A stretch of 33,223 nucleotides of DNA from Pedosphaera sp. (GCA_028293325.1 JAQGPA010000053.1:1-33223), one strand, 5' to 3'. Positions 1 to 7,746 are shown, counted from the stretch's first letter. Numbers and translations are program-made. The notes: a model not told the origin generated them from the sequence alone.

Positions 1-30
1 GTCAATATCAAAGAACGATTTCCGAGTCCA

Positions 31-765
31 TTACGCGGCGTCGGGTGAGGGCGCTTCTTCCTTGGCTTCAGGCTGGGAATTCTCGTGTTCGGGGTGGGGG
101 GCGCCGTTTTCCGATTGATGGTTGGAATTCTTTTTGGAAGCCGGGGCGGGCGCTGAATCCTCCTCGTCCACTTCCTCTTCCTCGCGCGCCTTCTCGTTCG
201 GGTTCTTGGCGCGTTTGGCGCGGGGCAGGGGACTGATCATCACGTTGATGGCGCGACCGAGCATCTTGGGCGGGGCATCGGGATGGCCGAAGGGGGTGAT
301 GTCGGTGAGAAATTTCTGGATCAACTGGAAGCCGTATTCCGTGTGGGCCATTTCACGGCCGCGGAACTTGAGCACGACCTTGACCTTCATGTCCTCGCAG
401 AGGAAATCAATGGCGTGGGTCAGCTTGACGCCGAGGTCATGGGGGTCAATTTTCGTGCTTAACTGGATTTCCTTGACCTTGTTGGCGTGTTGATGCTTCT
501 TGGATTCCTTGTCCTTCTTGGCCTGTTCGTAGCGGAACTTGCCGAAATCCACCAACCGGCAGACCGGCGGCGTGGCCGTGGCGGCAATTTCCACCAGATC
601 AACTCCATTGGCCCGTGCCAGATTAATGGCCTCGCCCAATGACAGTACGCCCAATTGTTTACCATCGACTCCGATGACCCGCACTTCGCGGGCGCGAATC
701 TTCCCGTTGACCCTTACAAACGAAGCGGAAGAAGAAGAAGCGCGTGGAGGAAATGGGCGGCTCAA
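31..765 (-). CDS. infC: Translation initiation factor IF-3, with long acidic C-terminal tail
   Basis: IF-3 binds the 30S subunit, keeps it apart from 50S and checks start-codon/initiator-tRNA pairing. The N-domain follows a short Ser-rich leader at about residues 18-88 (motif RVNGKIRAREVRVIG). The linker is Lys-rich (EQAKKDKESKKHQH) and the C-domain covers about 95-188 with the conserved KVVLKFRGREMAH and GRAINVMISPL-like segments. Usual IF-3 length is about 170-180 residues; this one has 244, because about 55 residues of Glu/Ala/Pro/Ser-rich low-complexity tail follow the C-domain. The start is TTG at 765-763: an in-frame TAA lies at 789-787, no ATG or GTG comes between, and GAGG at 774-771 sits 5 nt upstream. 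Non-ATG starts are known for infC (AUU in E. coli), where IF-3 represses its own translation. It lies downstream of recA on the same strand. Confidence 0.96.
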   Translation of the reverse strand: MSRPFPPRASSSSASFVRVNGKIRAREVRVIGVDGKQLGVLSLGEAINLARANGVDLVEIAATATPPVCRLVDFGKFRYEQAKKDKESKKHQHANKVKEIQLSTKIDPHDLGVKLTHAIDFLCEDMKVKVVLKFRGREMAHTEYGFQLIQKFLTDITPFGHPDAPPKMLGRAINVMISPLPRAKRAKNPNEKAREEEEVDEEDSAPAPASKKNSNHQSENGAPHPEHENSQPEAKEEAPSPDAA

Positions 766-794
766 GACACCCTCGTCGGTTGAAACTTATTCAT
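762..794 (-). CDS. Possible 10-codon leader ORF overlapping the infC start
   Basis: An ATG at 794-792 opens a 10-codon frame (MNKFQPTRVS) whose TGA at 764-762 overlaps the infC TTG start at 765-763. This is the kind of overlap that permits translational coupling. No Shine-Dalgarno sequence precedes its ATG, so it may be chance. It is listed because it is one of the few ways the unusual infC start could be reached by ribosomes. Confidence 0.2.
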   Translation of the reverse strand: MNKFQPTRVS

Positions 795-819
795 GCAATG
801 CAATTATCGGACAATCTGA

Positions 820-846
820 CAGGCACCTTGCCTGGCTACTCGTAGC
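820..846 (-). promoter_or_regulatory. Two adjacent hairpins in the infC leader
   Basis: Two perfect stem-loops abut each other 55-80 nt upstream of infC. One is CAGGCA/TGCCTG with a 3-nt loop (820-834); the other is GCTAC/GTAGC with a 2-nt loop (835-846). They would lie in the 5' untranslated region of infC. infC mRNAs are often controlled through leader structure, for example by ribosomal protein L20. No specific L20 site can be assigned here. A possible -10 element (TATAAC on the minus strand, near 886-892) lies further upstream without a convincing -35. Confidence 0.4.
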
Positions 847-926
847 AGTAGTAAGTAAGCCCATGCTGCCTAAAAAAACAAGCAAAATAGTTATACTGTT
901 TTGACCCCCCGCCAGCAGGTGCCATC

Positions 927-954
927 GACCCCTGCCGCATTCAACGGCGGGGTC
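927..954 (-). terminator. Stem-loop downstream of recA
   Basis: GACCCC plus GCCG pair with CGGC plus GGGGTC (one bulged base, 7-nt loop), 30 nt after the recA stop codon. No T-tract follows directly on the minus strand, so it may be a processing or attenuating structure rather than a classical intrinsic terminator. It separates recA from the infC leader. Confidence 0.4.
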
Positions 955-984
955 CAATGGGAGCCAAAAGATGGGTAAAAGCCC

Positions 985-2097
985 TTATTTTTCGACAGGC
1001 ACCACCGCCACCCCATTCCGCTTGGCAAGAATGGCTGCGATGATTTTCATGGCCAACTCCGGCTTTTCCACCATGGCCTTTTGCGCGGCATCCTTGCCCT
1101 GACCAATGAGTTCGCCCTCGAATTGCAACCAGGCGCCCTTCTTGTCCACTGCGCCAACCGCGATGCCCGTATCAAGAATGCTGCCTTCCTTGTTGATCCC
1201 GTGATTATAGATGATGTCGAATTCCGCCTCGGCGAAGGGAGGCGCGACCTTGTTCTTGACCACCTTTACCTTGACGTGATTGCCGATGGCATTGCCGGCC
1301 GCATCCTTGAGGGTATCCTTGCGCCGGATGTCCAGGCGGACGCTGGCGTAAAACTTCAACGCCTTGCCGCCCGGTGTGGTTTCAGGATTGCCGAACATGA
1401 CGCCGACCTTTTCGCGCAATTGGTTGGTGAAAATGCAGGTCGTCTTGGACTTGTTCAAAATGGCCGTGAGCTTGCGCAAGGCCTGGCTCATGAGGCGCGC
1501 TTGCATGCCCATGGTAGCCATGCCCATTTCGCCTTCCAATTCAGCCTTGGGCACCAGCGCGGCAACGGAGTCGATTACGATCACATCGAGCGCATTCGAG
1601 CGGGCGAGAGTTTCGCAAATGGTCAACGCTTCTTCACCACTGTCCGGTTGGGAGACCAGTAGATCGTCCAGGTTCACTCCCAATTTCTTGGCGTAACCGG
1701 GATCCAGCGCGTGCTCCGCGTCAATGAAGGCCGCCAAGCCACCCACCTTTTGGGCGTTGGCAATGACGTGCAACATCAAGGTGGTTTTGCCGGATGATTC
1801 CGGGCCGAAGATTTCAACTACGCGTCCGCGTGGCAAACCGCCGACGCCCAGCGCGAGGTCCAAACCCAGCGCGCCGGTGGGAATCACTTCAATGCCTACT
1901 TTGGCTCGCGCATCGCCCAAGCGCATAATGCTTCCGTCCCCATAGGCTTTTTGGATGGAGGAAATCGCGGCGTCCAGATCGCGCTGCCGGGTGGCGGAAA
2001 CAGTCCGCACGCCGTCGACTGCGGTTGTCGAACGCGTTTCAGCGACGGCGGATTTAGTGGCCTTTTCTGAGGTTTTTTCAGCTGTTTTTGGTGGCAT
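985..2097 (-). CDS. recA: Recombinase RecA
   Basis: RecA forms ATP-dependent filaments on single-stranded DNA, drives homologous strand exchange and triggers SOS repressor self-cleavage. The Walker A motif GPESSGKTT, the [10 protein letters not shown] segment, Walker B-type [10 protein letters not shown], the loop region [25 protein letters not shown] and the [22 protein letters not shown] block are all intact. The chosen start is ATG at 2097, giving 370 residues with a 37-residue Ala/Thr/Lys-rich lead before [15 protein letters not shown]. An in-frame ATG at 2160 would add 21 residues ([11 protein letters not shown]...) that do not resemble RecA. Neither start has a good Shine-Dalgarno sequence. 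The length is normal for the family. Confidence 0.98.
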   Translation of the reverse strand: MPPKTAEKTSEKATKSAVAETRSTTAVDGVRTVSATRQRDLDAAISSIQKAYGDGSIMRLGDARAKVGIEVIPTGALGLDLALGVGGLPRGRVVEIFGPESSGKTTLMLHVIANAQKVGGLAAFIDAEHALDPGYAKKLGVNLDDLLVSQPDSGEEALTICETLARSNALDVIVIDSVAALVPKAELEGEMGMATMGMQARLMSQALRKLTAILNKSKTTCIFTNQLREKVGVMFGNPETTPGGKALKFYASVRLDIRRKDTLKDAAGNAIGNHVKVKVVKNKVAPPFAEAEFDIIYNHGINKEGSILDTGIAVGAVDKKGAWLQFEGELIGQGKDAAQKAMVEKPELAMKIIAAILAKRNGVAVVPVEK

Positions 2098-2137
2098 AAA
2101 ATTATGGTTAATTGTCAATTCGGTGGAAAATCTCTTG

Positions 2138-2150
2138 GACCGAGTCGGTC
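2138..2150 (-). promoter_or_regulatory. Palindrome upstream of recA, possible operator
   Basis: GACCGA-G-TCGGTC is a perfect 6+1+6 inverted repeat centred about 47 bp upstream of the preferred recA start. A second palindromic core, GAACGTTC, lies at 2250-2257. A DNA-damage repressor site is expected near recA in many bacteria, but neither sequence can be equated with a known LexA box from inspection alone. Confidence 0.3.
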
Positions 2151-2160
2151 GTAATATCAT

Positions 2161-2458
2161 TCACGAGCTTGCCGGTTTAGTCAACGTCAGGTTCACATTT
2201 TCTTTGATGGGTTTTTCGGGTAAACCGGAGATTTGAGCCATCATTTTTTGAACGTTCGAATCCAAATTTAATTTCACACGGACAGTTTAACATGGGGGTT
2301 GGACAAGCGCTGTCCAAGGCTTGGCAAGGCGCGTCCACTGAATTGGCTTAACCGGCCATTTTAACCGGCAAACGCGCTTGCTTCACCGTGATGCCCCAGC
2401 CAAACTGCGTTGGCTTGGGCAACAAGGCCGTTACCGGCATGCCGGGCCATTTGAATAA
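2161..2458. other. Divergent intergenic region between recA and the sensor kinase gene
   Basis: No gene is seen. The region holds the promoters of two divergent genes. It contains a perfect 7-bp stem hairpin, TTGGACA/TGTCCAA with a 5-nt loop, at 2299-2317. It also has two direct copies of TTAACCGGC at 2348-2356 and 2361-2369 (13-bp period), with a related TTACCGGC near 2431. These could be regulator sites for the downstream two-component genes. Confidence 0.4.
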
Positions 2459-5400
2459 ATGGATATGCCGAAGAACCATTGGACTCATACAGGAAGCATC
2501 CTGATGGCCGCCTGGCTTTTGCTCTGCGGTTTTTGCGGCGACCTGCCAGCGGCGGCTAACGCGCGTTACAGTGTTGATCACTGGAAAGCTCAGCCCGGGA
2601 TGCTGCCCCAAGGGTCGGTCATTACAATGCTCCAGACGCGGGACGGTTATCTTTGGCTGGGGACACTGAATGGGTTGGTGCGCTTCGATGGCATCCGCTT
2701 CACCGTTTTTGACGAAAGCAATACTGAGGGGTTGAACACCAGCCGGATTGTTTATTTGTTTGAAGACAGCCGGAAAAATCTTTGGGTGGGCACTGAAATG
2801 GCCGGGGTGATGTTAATCAAGGATGGCCAGATCAAGAGTCTCGATATAGGCCGGGGCAGTCGCGAAGGGCGCTTGGTGGCGGCATGTGAGGATGCCAACG
2901 GAGCAGTATGGCTTTACACGGCGGATGGTCACTTGTGCCGTTATTGGGAGGGAAAAATTGATGTTTGGAATGCCGGCACCGACAGTTTCAGCGGGTGCCG
3001 CGCGCTTATTGCGGAGCAGGGAGGACCGTTATGGTTAGGCACAGACCGGGGCCTGTTCGGCATTGGCCCAAATGCATCGCTCAGCCCGATAGTGCTGCCG
3101 GTGGAGCAGGTGGTGCCGATAAACGGAAAGCTCGATTTTCTTCTGGCCAGTTCCCGCGGTGGGCATTGGCGTTTCGTTGATGGCCATGTCCAAAAATGGA
3201 CGGCGAGCCGTCTGGAACGCGACTTGGGGCCTTACCCCTGGAAGACCAGCACGACGATAAGTGCCGCGTGCGAAGATCAGGATGGAAATCCAGTGGTGGG
3301 CACCTTGGGCCAGGGACTTTTCCGGTTTGACACGCAGGGCAAAGCCACTTGCATTTCCACGAATGAGGGTTTGTCGAACAATTATATTCTTTCGCTGCAC
3401 ATGGATCACGAAGGCAGCCTGTGGGTGGGAACCGACGGCGGCGGCTTGAACCGTCTGAAGCGCCAGGTGTTCAACCTGCTTGACGAATCCGCCGGTCTGA
3501 CGGTGCAATCCATCTGTGAAGACGCGCAAGGAGGTTTGTGGTTCAGTTCCCAGGGGCGCGGGGTTGATTATTGGCAGGGGGGTGAACTGAAACAATTCGG
3601 CACCCTGGAGGGACCGATGAATGCGTTGAACTTGCGGACCATGTTCATCGATCACAATCAAAAAGTTTGGGCTGCTACATTTGGCGGCGGCTTGTTCCAA
3701 TTGGACAACGGTCTATTTCGGCCAGCGACTGCCGCCGAACCAATCAATAAGGAAATTTCAGCCATATATGAGGACCATGCCGGTCAAATTTGGATCGGCA
3801 CACAGACTGGGTTGGCCTGCTGGGATGGTCACAATTGGAAAGCGTTTGCGGCAGCCGATAAATCATCCGCCATTGCGGTGCGGGCACTGGCTGGAGATGC
3901 GGCGGGCAACCTGTGGATTGGGACTGTAGGTGCTGGCTTAAGCCGTTTGAAGGACGGCCAGTTCAAAGAATATCATAAAAGCGACGGCCTGCCGAGCGAG
4001 AATATTTCCTCGCTTTATGTGGACGACGACGACGTCTTGTGGATTGGAACTTTTGGCAGCGGTCTGGCCCGTTTTGACGGCCGCAAATGGACCAGTTATT
4101 CCGTGCAGGATGGCTTGCTCAGCAATGGCGTTGATTATTTGATCGAGGATGGCCAGGGCTTTTTGTGGGTCGGATCGAACCAGGGGCTGATGCGCATGCC
4201 CAAAAAAGCACTGAATGATTTTGCCCGGGGCTTGACCAACTTCATTCCTTGCCGCGCCTATGGCGTGCAGGACGGATTGCCGGCGAGCGAATGTACACTG
4301 GGCTCGCAACCTGCGGCTTGTCGCACCCGCGATGGAAAGTTGTGGTTTCCCACCATCAGTGGCATGTCCTCTGTGGATCCCGCCCAGCTTCATCTTAATA
4401 CCAATCCGCCGCCGGTGGTGATCGAGTCAATTTTGGTGGAAGGCAGGAGGCAAAACACCAACGGTTTTCGCGTGCCGGTGCCGCAATCAATCACGGTTCC
4501 GGCCGGCAAGGGACGCATCGAGATTCAATACACCAGCTTGAATCTGGCCGCTCGCGACCAGGCGCGTTTCCGGTATCGCATGGAAGGGTATGAGACGGAC
4601 TGGACCGATGCGCGCGCCGCCACGAGCGTGATTTATCCCAAGCTGCCGCCGGGTCATTACCATTTCCAGGTGACAGCCTGCAATGAGGACGAAGTATGGA
4701 ATAAGGTGGGCAGCAGCCTGGCGATTATCGTGCTGCCGCCGTTTTGGCAGAAGTGGTGGTTTCTCACGTTGGCAACAGCCATGCTTTTTGGAACCATCAT
4801 CGCGGTTGTCTATTATCTTTCCACGCAGAAGCTGCAACGGCAGGTGCAAGGTCTCCGACAACAAGAGGCGCTGGAACACGAACGTTCGCGGATTGCGCGC
4901 GACATCCACGATCAATTGGGGGCCAGTCTCACGCAAGTTTCGCTGCTGGGTGAAATGGTGGAGAGTGATAAGGATTCGCCTGCGGAAGTGGAAGCCCATG
5001 CGCGGCAGATTTCTCGGACCGCGCGTGACACCACCCGCGCGCTGGATGAGATCGTCTGGACGGTGAATCCTTCGAACGATACCGTTGAAGGATTGGTGAA
5101 TTATATTTGCAAATACTCGCAGGAATATCTCGCGGTGGCAGGATTGCGATATCGCCTGGACGTGCCGGCGCAATTGCCTGACGCGGTGATTTCCCCGGAG
5201 GTGCGCCATAATGTATTCCTGGCGGCCAAGGAAGCGGTGACCAATGTTGTGCGCCATGCGCAGGCGTCCGCTGTCCGGATTCGGCTGCGACTGGATGCCG
5301 CCACATTCACGCTGGAGATTGAAGATAATGGCCGGGGGCCTGCCGGCATGGAGCAGAAGGCGGCGCAATCGAGAAATGGATTGCGCAACATGTCCAAACG

Positions 5401-5491
5401 GATGGAAGATGTGGGCGGTAGTTTTTCAATCAGCCCGGCGCCGGAAGGCGGTACGCTGGTGCGTTTGATTGTGCCGTTCAAGAATCATTAA
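2459..5491 (+). CDS. Two-component sensor histidine kinase with beta-propeller (Reg_prop), Y_Y_Y and HisKA_3/HATPase domains
   Basis: This is a membrane sensor kinase of the periplasmic-propeller type also found in Bacteroidetes hybrid systems, but without fused receiver or AraC domains. An N-terminal signal or anchor (hydrophobic MAAWLLLCGFCG) is followed by about 13 Reg_prop repeats of the form G-x-LW-x-GT-x-x-GL-x-x-x-x-G (residues about 60-640, enough for two seven-bladed propellers). Then come a Y_Y_Y domain (about 687-765, ending PPFWQKWWF), one transmembrane helix (about 767-786), and a HisKA_3 domain with ARDIHDQLGA, in which His817 is the expected phospho-acceptor. The C-terminal HATPase has an N box (KEAVTNVVRHA), DNGRGP and GLRNMSKRM. 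The TAA is 6 nt before the next gene, so the two are co-transcribed. The ligand is probably a carbohydrate by family analogy, but this is not shown. The exact start (2459 or a nearby ATG) is uncertain. Confidence 0.93.
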   Translation: MDMPKNHWTHTGSILMAAWLLLCGFCGDLPAAANARYSVDHWKAQPGMLPQGSVITMLQTRDGYLWLGTLNGLVRFDGIRFTVFDESNTEGLNTSRIVYLFEDSRKNLWVGTEMAGVMLIKDGQIKSLDIGRGSREGRLVAACEDANGAVWLYTADGHLCRYWEGKIDVWNAGTDSFSGCRALIAEQGGPLWLGTDRGLFGIGPNASLSPIVLPVEQVVPINGKLDFLLASSRGGHWRFVDGHVQKWTASRLERDLGPYPWKTSTTISAACEDQDGNPVVGTLGQGLFRFDTQGKATCISTNEGLSNNYILSLHMDHEGSLWVGTDGGGLNRLKRQVFNLLDESAGLTVQSICEDAQGGLWFSSQGRGVDYWQGGELKQFGTLEGPMNALNLRTMFIDHNQKVWAATFGGGLFQLDNGLFRPATAAEPINKEISAIYEDHAGQIWIGTQTGLACWDGHNWKAFAAADKSSAIAVRALAGDAAGNLWIGTVGAGLSRLKDGQFKEYHKSDGLPSENISSLYVDDDDVLWIGTFGSGLARFDGRKWTSYSVQDGLLSNGVDYLIEDGQGFLWVGSNQGLMRMPKKALNDFARGLTNFIPCRAYGVQDGLPASECTLGSQPAACRTRDGKLWFPTISGMSSVDPAQLHLNTNPPPVVIESILVEGRRQNTNGFRVPVPQSITVPAGKGRIEIQYTSLNLAARDQARFRYRMEGYETDWTDARAATSVIYPKLPPGHYHFQVTACNEDEVWNKVGSSLAIIVLPPFWQKWWFLTLATAMLFGTIIAVVYYLSTQKLQRQVQGLRQQEALEHERSRIARDIHDQLGASLTQVSLLGEMVESDKDSPAEVEAHARQISRTARDTTRALDEIVWTVNPSNDTVEGLVNYICKYSQEYLAVAGLRYRLDVPAQLPDAVISPEVRHNVFLAAKEAVTNVVRHAQASAVRIRLRLDAATFTLEIEDNGRGPAGMEQKAAQSRNGLRNMSKRMEDVGGSFSISPAPEGGTLVRLIVPFKNH

Positions 5492-5497
5492 ACGATC

Positions 5498-6127
5498 ATG
5501 GCCACCACCGTTTCCATTGTTGAAGACAACGAGGAGTTGCGCGGCACACTGGTCCGCCTGATCAACCGGGCGGAGGGATTCCAGTGCGCCAGTCAATACG
5601 GCAACGCGGAGGCAGCACTCGAGGCGCTGCCGAAGGACCGCCCCAATGTGGTCTTGATGGATATTAATTTGCCAGGGATGAATGGGGTGGAATGTGTCCG
5701 GCGGTTGAAACAACTCCTGCCGGAAACCCAGGTAATGATGCTCACGGCTTACGAAGATACGGAGAATATTTTCAATGCCTTAGCGGCCGGTGCCAGTGGT
5801 TATCTGCTTAAACGCGCCCCGCGCGCCGAGTTGCTGGAGGCCATTCGCGATGTTTGCCTGGGGGGGTCACCAATGACGGCGCATATCGCTCGCAAGGTGG
5901 TGCAATCTTTTCAAAAGCAAAGTGTTGCCCCGCAACCGGTTGAAAGCAATTTGTCCCCCCGCGAACAGGAGGTTCTGGACTGCCTCACCCAAGGGTTTCT
6001 CTACAAAGAAATTGCTGAAAAATTGGGTATTAGCTACGAAACTGTCCACACTTACGTGCGTCGTATCTATGAAAAGCTCCAAGTTCGCACCCGGACTGAG
6101 GCTGTGGCAAAAGTTCTCCGACGTTAG
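5498..6127 (+). CDS. NarL/FixJ-type response regulator
   Basis: A 209-residue cytoplasmic regulator. The receiver domain (about 1-120) has the acidic pocket VEDN, phospho-acceptor Asp55 in VVLMDINLPGM, the Thr of MLTAYED, and the Lys of GYLLK. The LuxR-type helix-turn-helix (about 148-207) has LSPREQEVLDCLTQG, KEIAEKLGIS and ETVHTYVRRIYEKL. It follows the propeller kinase after 6 nt and is almost certainly its partner. It is closely paralogous to the regulator at 14625-15254, with the same length and phospho-Asp position and near-identical receiver landmarks (GGSPM...HIA.KVV). Its target genes are not evident nearby. Confidence 0.95.
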   Translation: MATTVSIVEDNEELRGTLVRLINRAEGFQCASQYGNAEAALEALPKDRPNVVLMDINLPGMNGVECVRRLKQLLPETQVMMLTAYEDTENIFNALAAGASGYLLKRAPRAELLEAIRDVCLGGSPMTAHIARKVVQSFQKQSVAPQPVESNLSPREQEVLDCLTQGFLYKEIAEKLGISYETVHTYVRRIYEKLQVRTRTEAVAKVLRR

Positions 6128-6228
6128 TAATCTGCTGGTTAAGCAGGATCATAAGTGGGATAAATGTGGGTGTTTTCAAGTAAGTAGCACATATGCAACC
6201 GCTTATGGCGTATAAAGGAGGCTGGCTG

Positions 6229-6312
6229 ATGCTAATCCTGCTTTTGGCGGAAATCTCAGATCCCCTCATTTCACGTCAAAAAGCCCGGTTTTCACGCTGG
6301 GGACGCTTGTAA
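6229..6312 (+). CDS. Possible 27-residue small protein
   Basis: AAAGGAGG ends 7 nt before an ATG that opens a 27-codon frame ending in TAA. The product would begin with a short hydrophobic stretch (MLILLLAEI) and end in a basic tail (RQKARFSRWGRL). The Shine-Dalgarno match is better than for most real genes in this window, which is the main reason to list it. No family is recognised, and it could equally be chance. Confidence 0.25.
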   Translation: MLILLLAEISDPLISRQKARFSRWGRL

Positions 6313-6432
6313 CCAGTAATGGTGACTGGTGAGCTGTCACGGATAAGGTAAGGTGACATCGTTGGTGATGCCAAAACGCAGTGTTCCGTGTGTGTGTGTG
6401 AAGTAAAGGCGTATGTCTGCGGCGCCGCATCG

Positions 6433-6530
6433 ATTGACACTTATTCGTAGTAAGCGCGGCTACGAGCAAAAGTTTAAGCGCTGTGTTCTCAGTCAGAAGA
6501 GCCGGACGAAAGTCCGGCTCTTCTGTTTTA
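6433..6530 (+). ncRNA. Candidate small RNA ending in a strong hairpin
   Basis: A consensus -35-like TTGACA (6433-6438) is followed by a weak CGTAG/CTACG stem (6446-6464) and then a textbook hairpin at 6494-6525. The GC-rich terminator in an otherwise gene-free stretch suggests a short transcript. The -10 element is not convincing, and no known RNA family is recognised. The hairpin could instead end readthrough from the regulator gene upstream. Confidence 0.25.
6494..6530 (+). terminator. Strong intrinsic terminator hairpin with GAAA tetraloop
   Basis: A perfect 14-bp stem (CAGAAGAGCCGGAC pairing with GTCCGGCTCTTCTG) closes a GAAA tetraloop and is followed by TTTTA. The T-tract side is on the plus strand. 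It could end transcription of the regulator gene or of a small RNA. Being nearly symmetrical, it may also work against the minus-strand receiver gene ending at 6568. Confidence 0.7.
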
Positions 6531-6567
6531 GCCGCCAGGAGATTATCCAAGGGTCAGCGATGGGCGT

Positions 6568-7008
6568 TTAACCGTTCTTCCGGCCGCCCTGCACCAATTC
6601 GTCCTGCAACATTTTTACGGTGTGGATTAATTCTCCATTGCCAACCAATTTGGAAAAAAACCAGGCAGCACCCATGTCGATGGCTTTGGAGCGATAAGTT
6701 GTGCCGGAGGAATCGGCCAGCACCGCCACTTTCAGATCGGGGAAGGGATTTTCCTGCAACCAGGCCAGCACTTCAAAGCCATCCTTGCGGGGCATCCGCC
6801 AATCCATCAGCAAGAGATTGGGGAACGGGTATTGTTGCCGGTTGGCATAAGCGCCCGAGCCGGTGAGATAGGCCACTATCTCATCGCCATTATGCAGTTC
6901 GCCGACCACGTGGAGACGCGGTGCGGCGGTGGCAATTGCTCGTCTCAAGAAGAATCGATCATCATCCGAATCGTCAGCGATCAGGACAGAATACTTTTCT
7001 GCCGACAT
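6568..7008 (-). CDS. Stand-alone CheY-like response regulator receiver
   Basis: A 146-residue single receiver domain with no output domain. The acidic pocket is in LIADDSDDDRFFLRRA (Asp12, Asp13), the phospho-acceptor is Asp69 in LLLMDWRMPRKDG, Ser100 takes the usual Thr position, and the conserved Lys is Lys120. The start at ATG 7008 (MSAEKYSVLIADD) gives a normal N-terminus; the longer frame from 7146 adds unlike residues and runs toward the tRNA. The DSDDDRFF-LRRA form resembles Rcp1-type receivers that work with phytochrome-like kinases. No partner kinase is adjacent. It lies on the opposite strand to its neighbours and just outside the suspected island. Confidence 0.9.
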   Translation of the reverse strand: MSAEKYSVLIADDSDDDRFFLRRAIATAAPRLHVVGELHNGDEIVAYLTGSGAYANRQQYPFPNLLLMDWRMPRKDGFEVLAWLQENPFPDLKVAVLADSSGTTYRSKAIDMGAAWFFSKLVGNGELIHTVKMLQDELVQGGRKNG

Positions 7009-7255
7009 AATAGAGAAACTCGGGCTTCGAAGTGAACTTGTCAAGGGAGGCATTATTCCGGTAGGACCGCGCTTGGTTCTGGAAAAACCTGCCCAGTTTA
7101 GTGGTCGCCAAACGCCACCTTGTGCAACCCTCAAACAACACGACAACCGGGAAGTCGTTTATACTGGATGGGAATTACCGATCGCGGTCCGCTGCAGCAG
7201 CCAAAGACTATTGGCTTGCCCGCACGTGGTCTCATGCGACATATTTCCCACGGCG

Positions 7256-7345
7256 GGAAGGGTGGCTGAGTGGTTAAAGGCACCTGACTCGAAATCAGGA
7301 GTAGGGGCAACCCTACCGTGGGTTCGAATCCCACCCCTTCCGCCA
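7256..7345 (+). tRNA. tRNA-Ser(CGA)
   Basis: The acceptor stem is GGAAGGG/CCCTTCC with discriminator G and encoded CCA. The anticodon stem CCTGA/TCAGG encloses the loop CTCGAAA, anticodon CGA (codon UCG). The long variable arm TAGGG-GCAA-CCCTA is typical of tRNA-Ser. The T arm is GTGGG-TTCGAAT-CCCAC. The 3' end of this gene is repeated at 26542, which marks it as a probable integration site. Confidence 0.97.
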
Positions 7346-7378
7346 AACTTTTGCCACTTCTTTACAAGCAGGCAGGTG
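7333..7378 (+). repeat. Left copy of 46-bp direct repeat (probable att site) at the tRNA-Ser 3' end
   Basis: This covers the last base of the T stem, the acceptor 3' strand, CCA and 33 bp beyond. It matches 26542-26587 at 43 of 46 positions with no gaps. Identity is perfect over the first 15 and last 25 bases. An intact tRNA plus a distal fragment of its 3' end is the usual footprint of site-specific integration at a tRNA gene. Confidence 0.8.
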
Positions 7379-7746
7379 ATCGAAGGTTATGGATATTTCG
7401 CCTTTGGGAGGTCACCGCTTGCGTATGGTTCCACAACTGGGAGAAGTGGGAAGTTTCAAACGAATCCTGTCCGATACTTTAAGCAGCCGCAGCTAAAGCG
7501 AGCGCTGGCGTAGCAAAGCTTAACCGCAGAAGTATTCTTGGTATTGTTTTCACATCCATTTAACGGCATAAATATCCTACTTAAAAGAACTCAACGAAAA
7601 CGTGATAACGCCATATTTTCGCGCAACTCCACTTACATCCCCTAAAAGGGGGATGGCTCAATTGCTGAACACGGGTTAGTTATGGGCCATAGCAATTATT
7701 CACCCCAATCATGCCACTACATTCGTTCAATGTTTTTTTTGCGGGC
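7379..7746. other. Intergenic region after tRNA-Ser with a palindromic regulatory candidate
   Basis: No gene is seen. The region is the inner left edge of the suspected island and the promoter region of the giant beta-helix gene. It contains the shared G/C palindrome at 7636-7657, listed separately. Confidence 0.5.
7636..7657 (-). promoter_or_regulatory. Shared palindromic motif, copy 1
   Basis: CATCCCC and GGGGATG face each other across 6 bases and are followed by GC. The core is ATCCCCTAAA-AGG-GGGATGGC. Related sequences occur at 17645-17665 and 21845-21865. It lies about 55-90 bp upstream of the giant beta-helix gene, depending on the start used. A regulator operator is the simplest reading; no known consensus is claimed. 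Confidence 0.5.

Larger units (their letters stand above)
6128..6567. other. 440-bp region with no long gene
   Basis: No conserved protein is seen. It holds a GT dinucleotide run near 6389-6401, a 27-codon frame behind a strong AAAGGAGG sequence (6229-6312), a TTGACA hexamer at 6433-6438, and a perfect GC-rich hairpin at 6494-6525. The last two could bound a small RNA. Confidence 0.5.

Noticed and set aside
4487..5368. 293-codon minus-strand frame opposite the propeller kinase
   Set aside because: It lies wholly inside the Y_Y_Y/HisKA_3/HATPase coding region and has no recognisable product.
7653..7675. Possible sigma-54 promoter (TGGC...TTGC) after motif copy 1
   Set aside because: The spacing between GG and GC is 7 bases, not the required 10.
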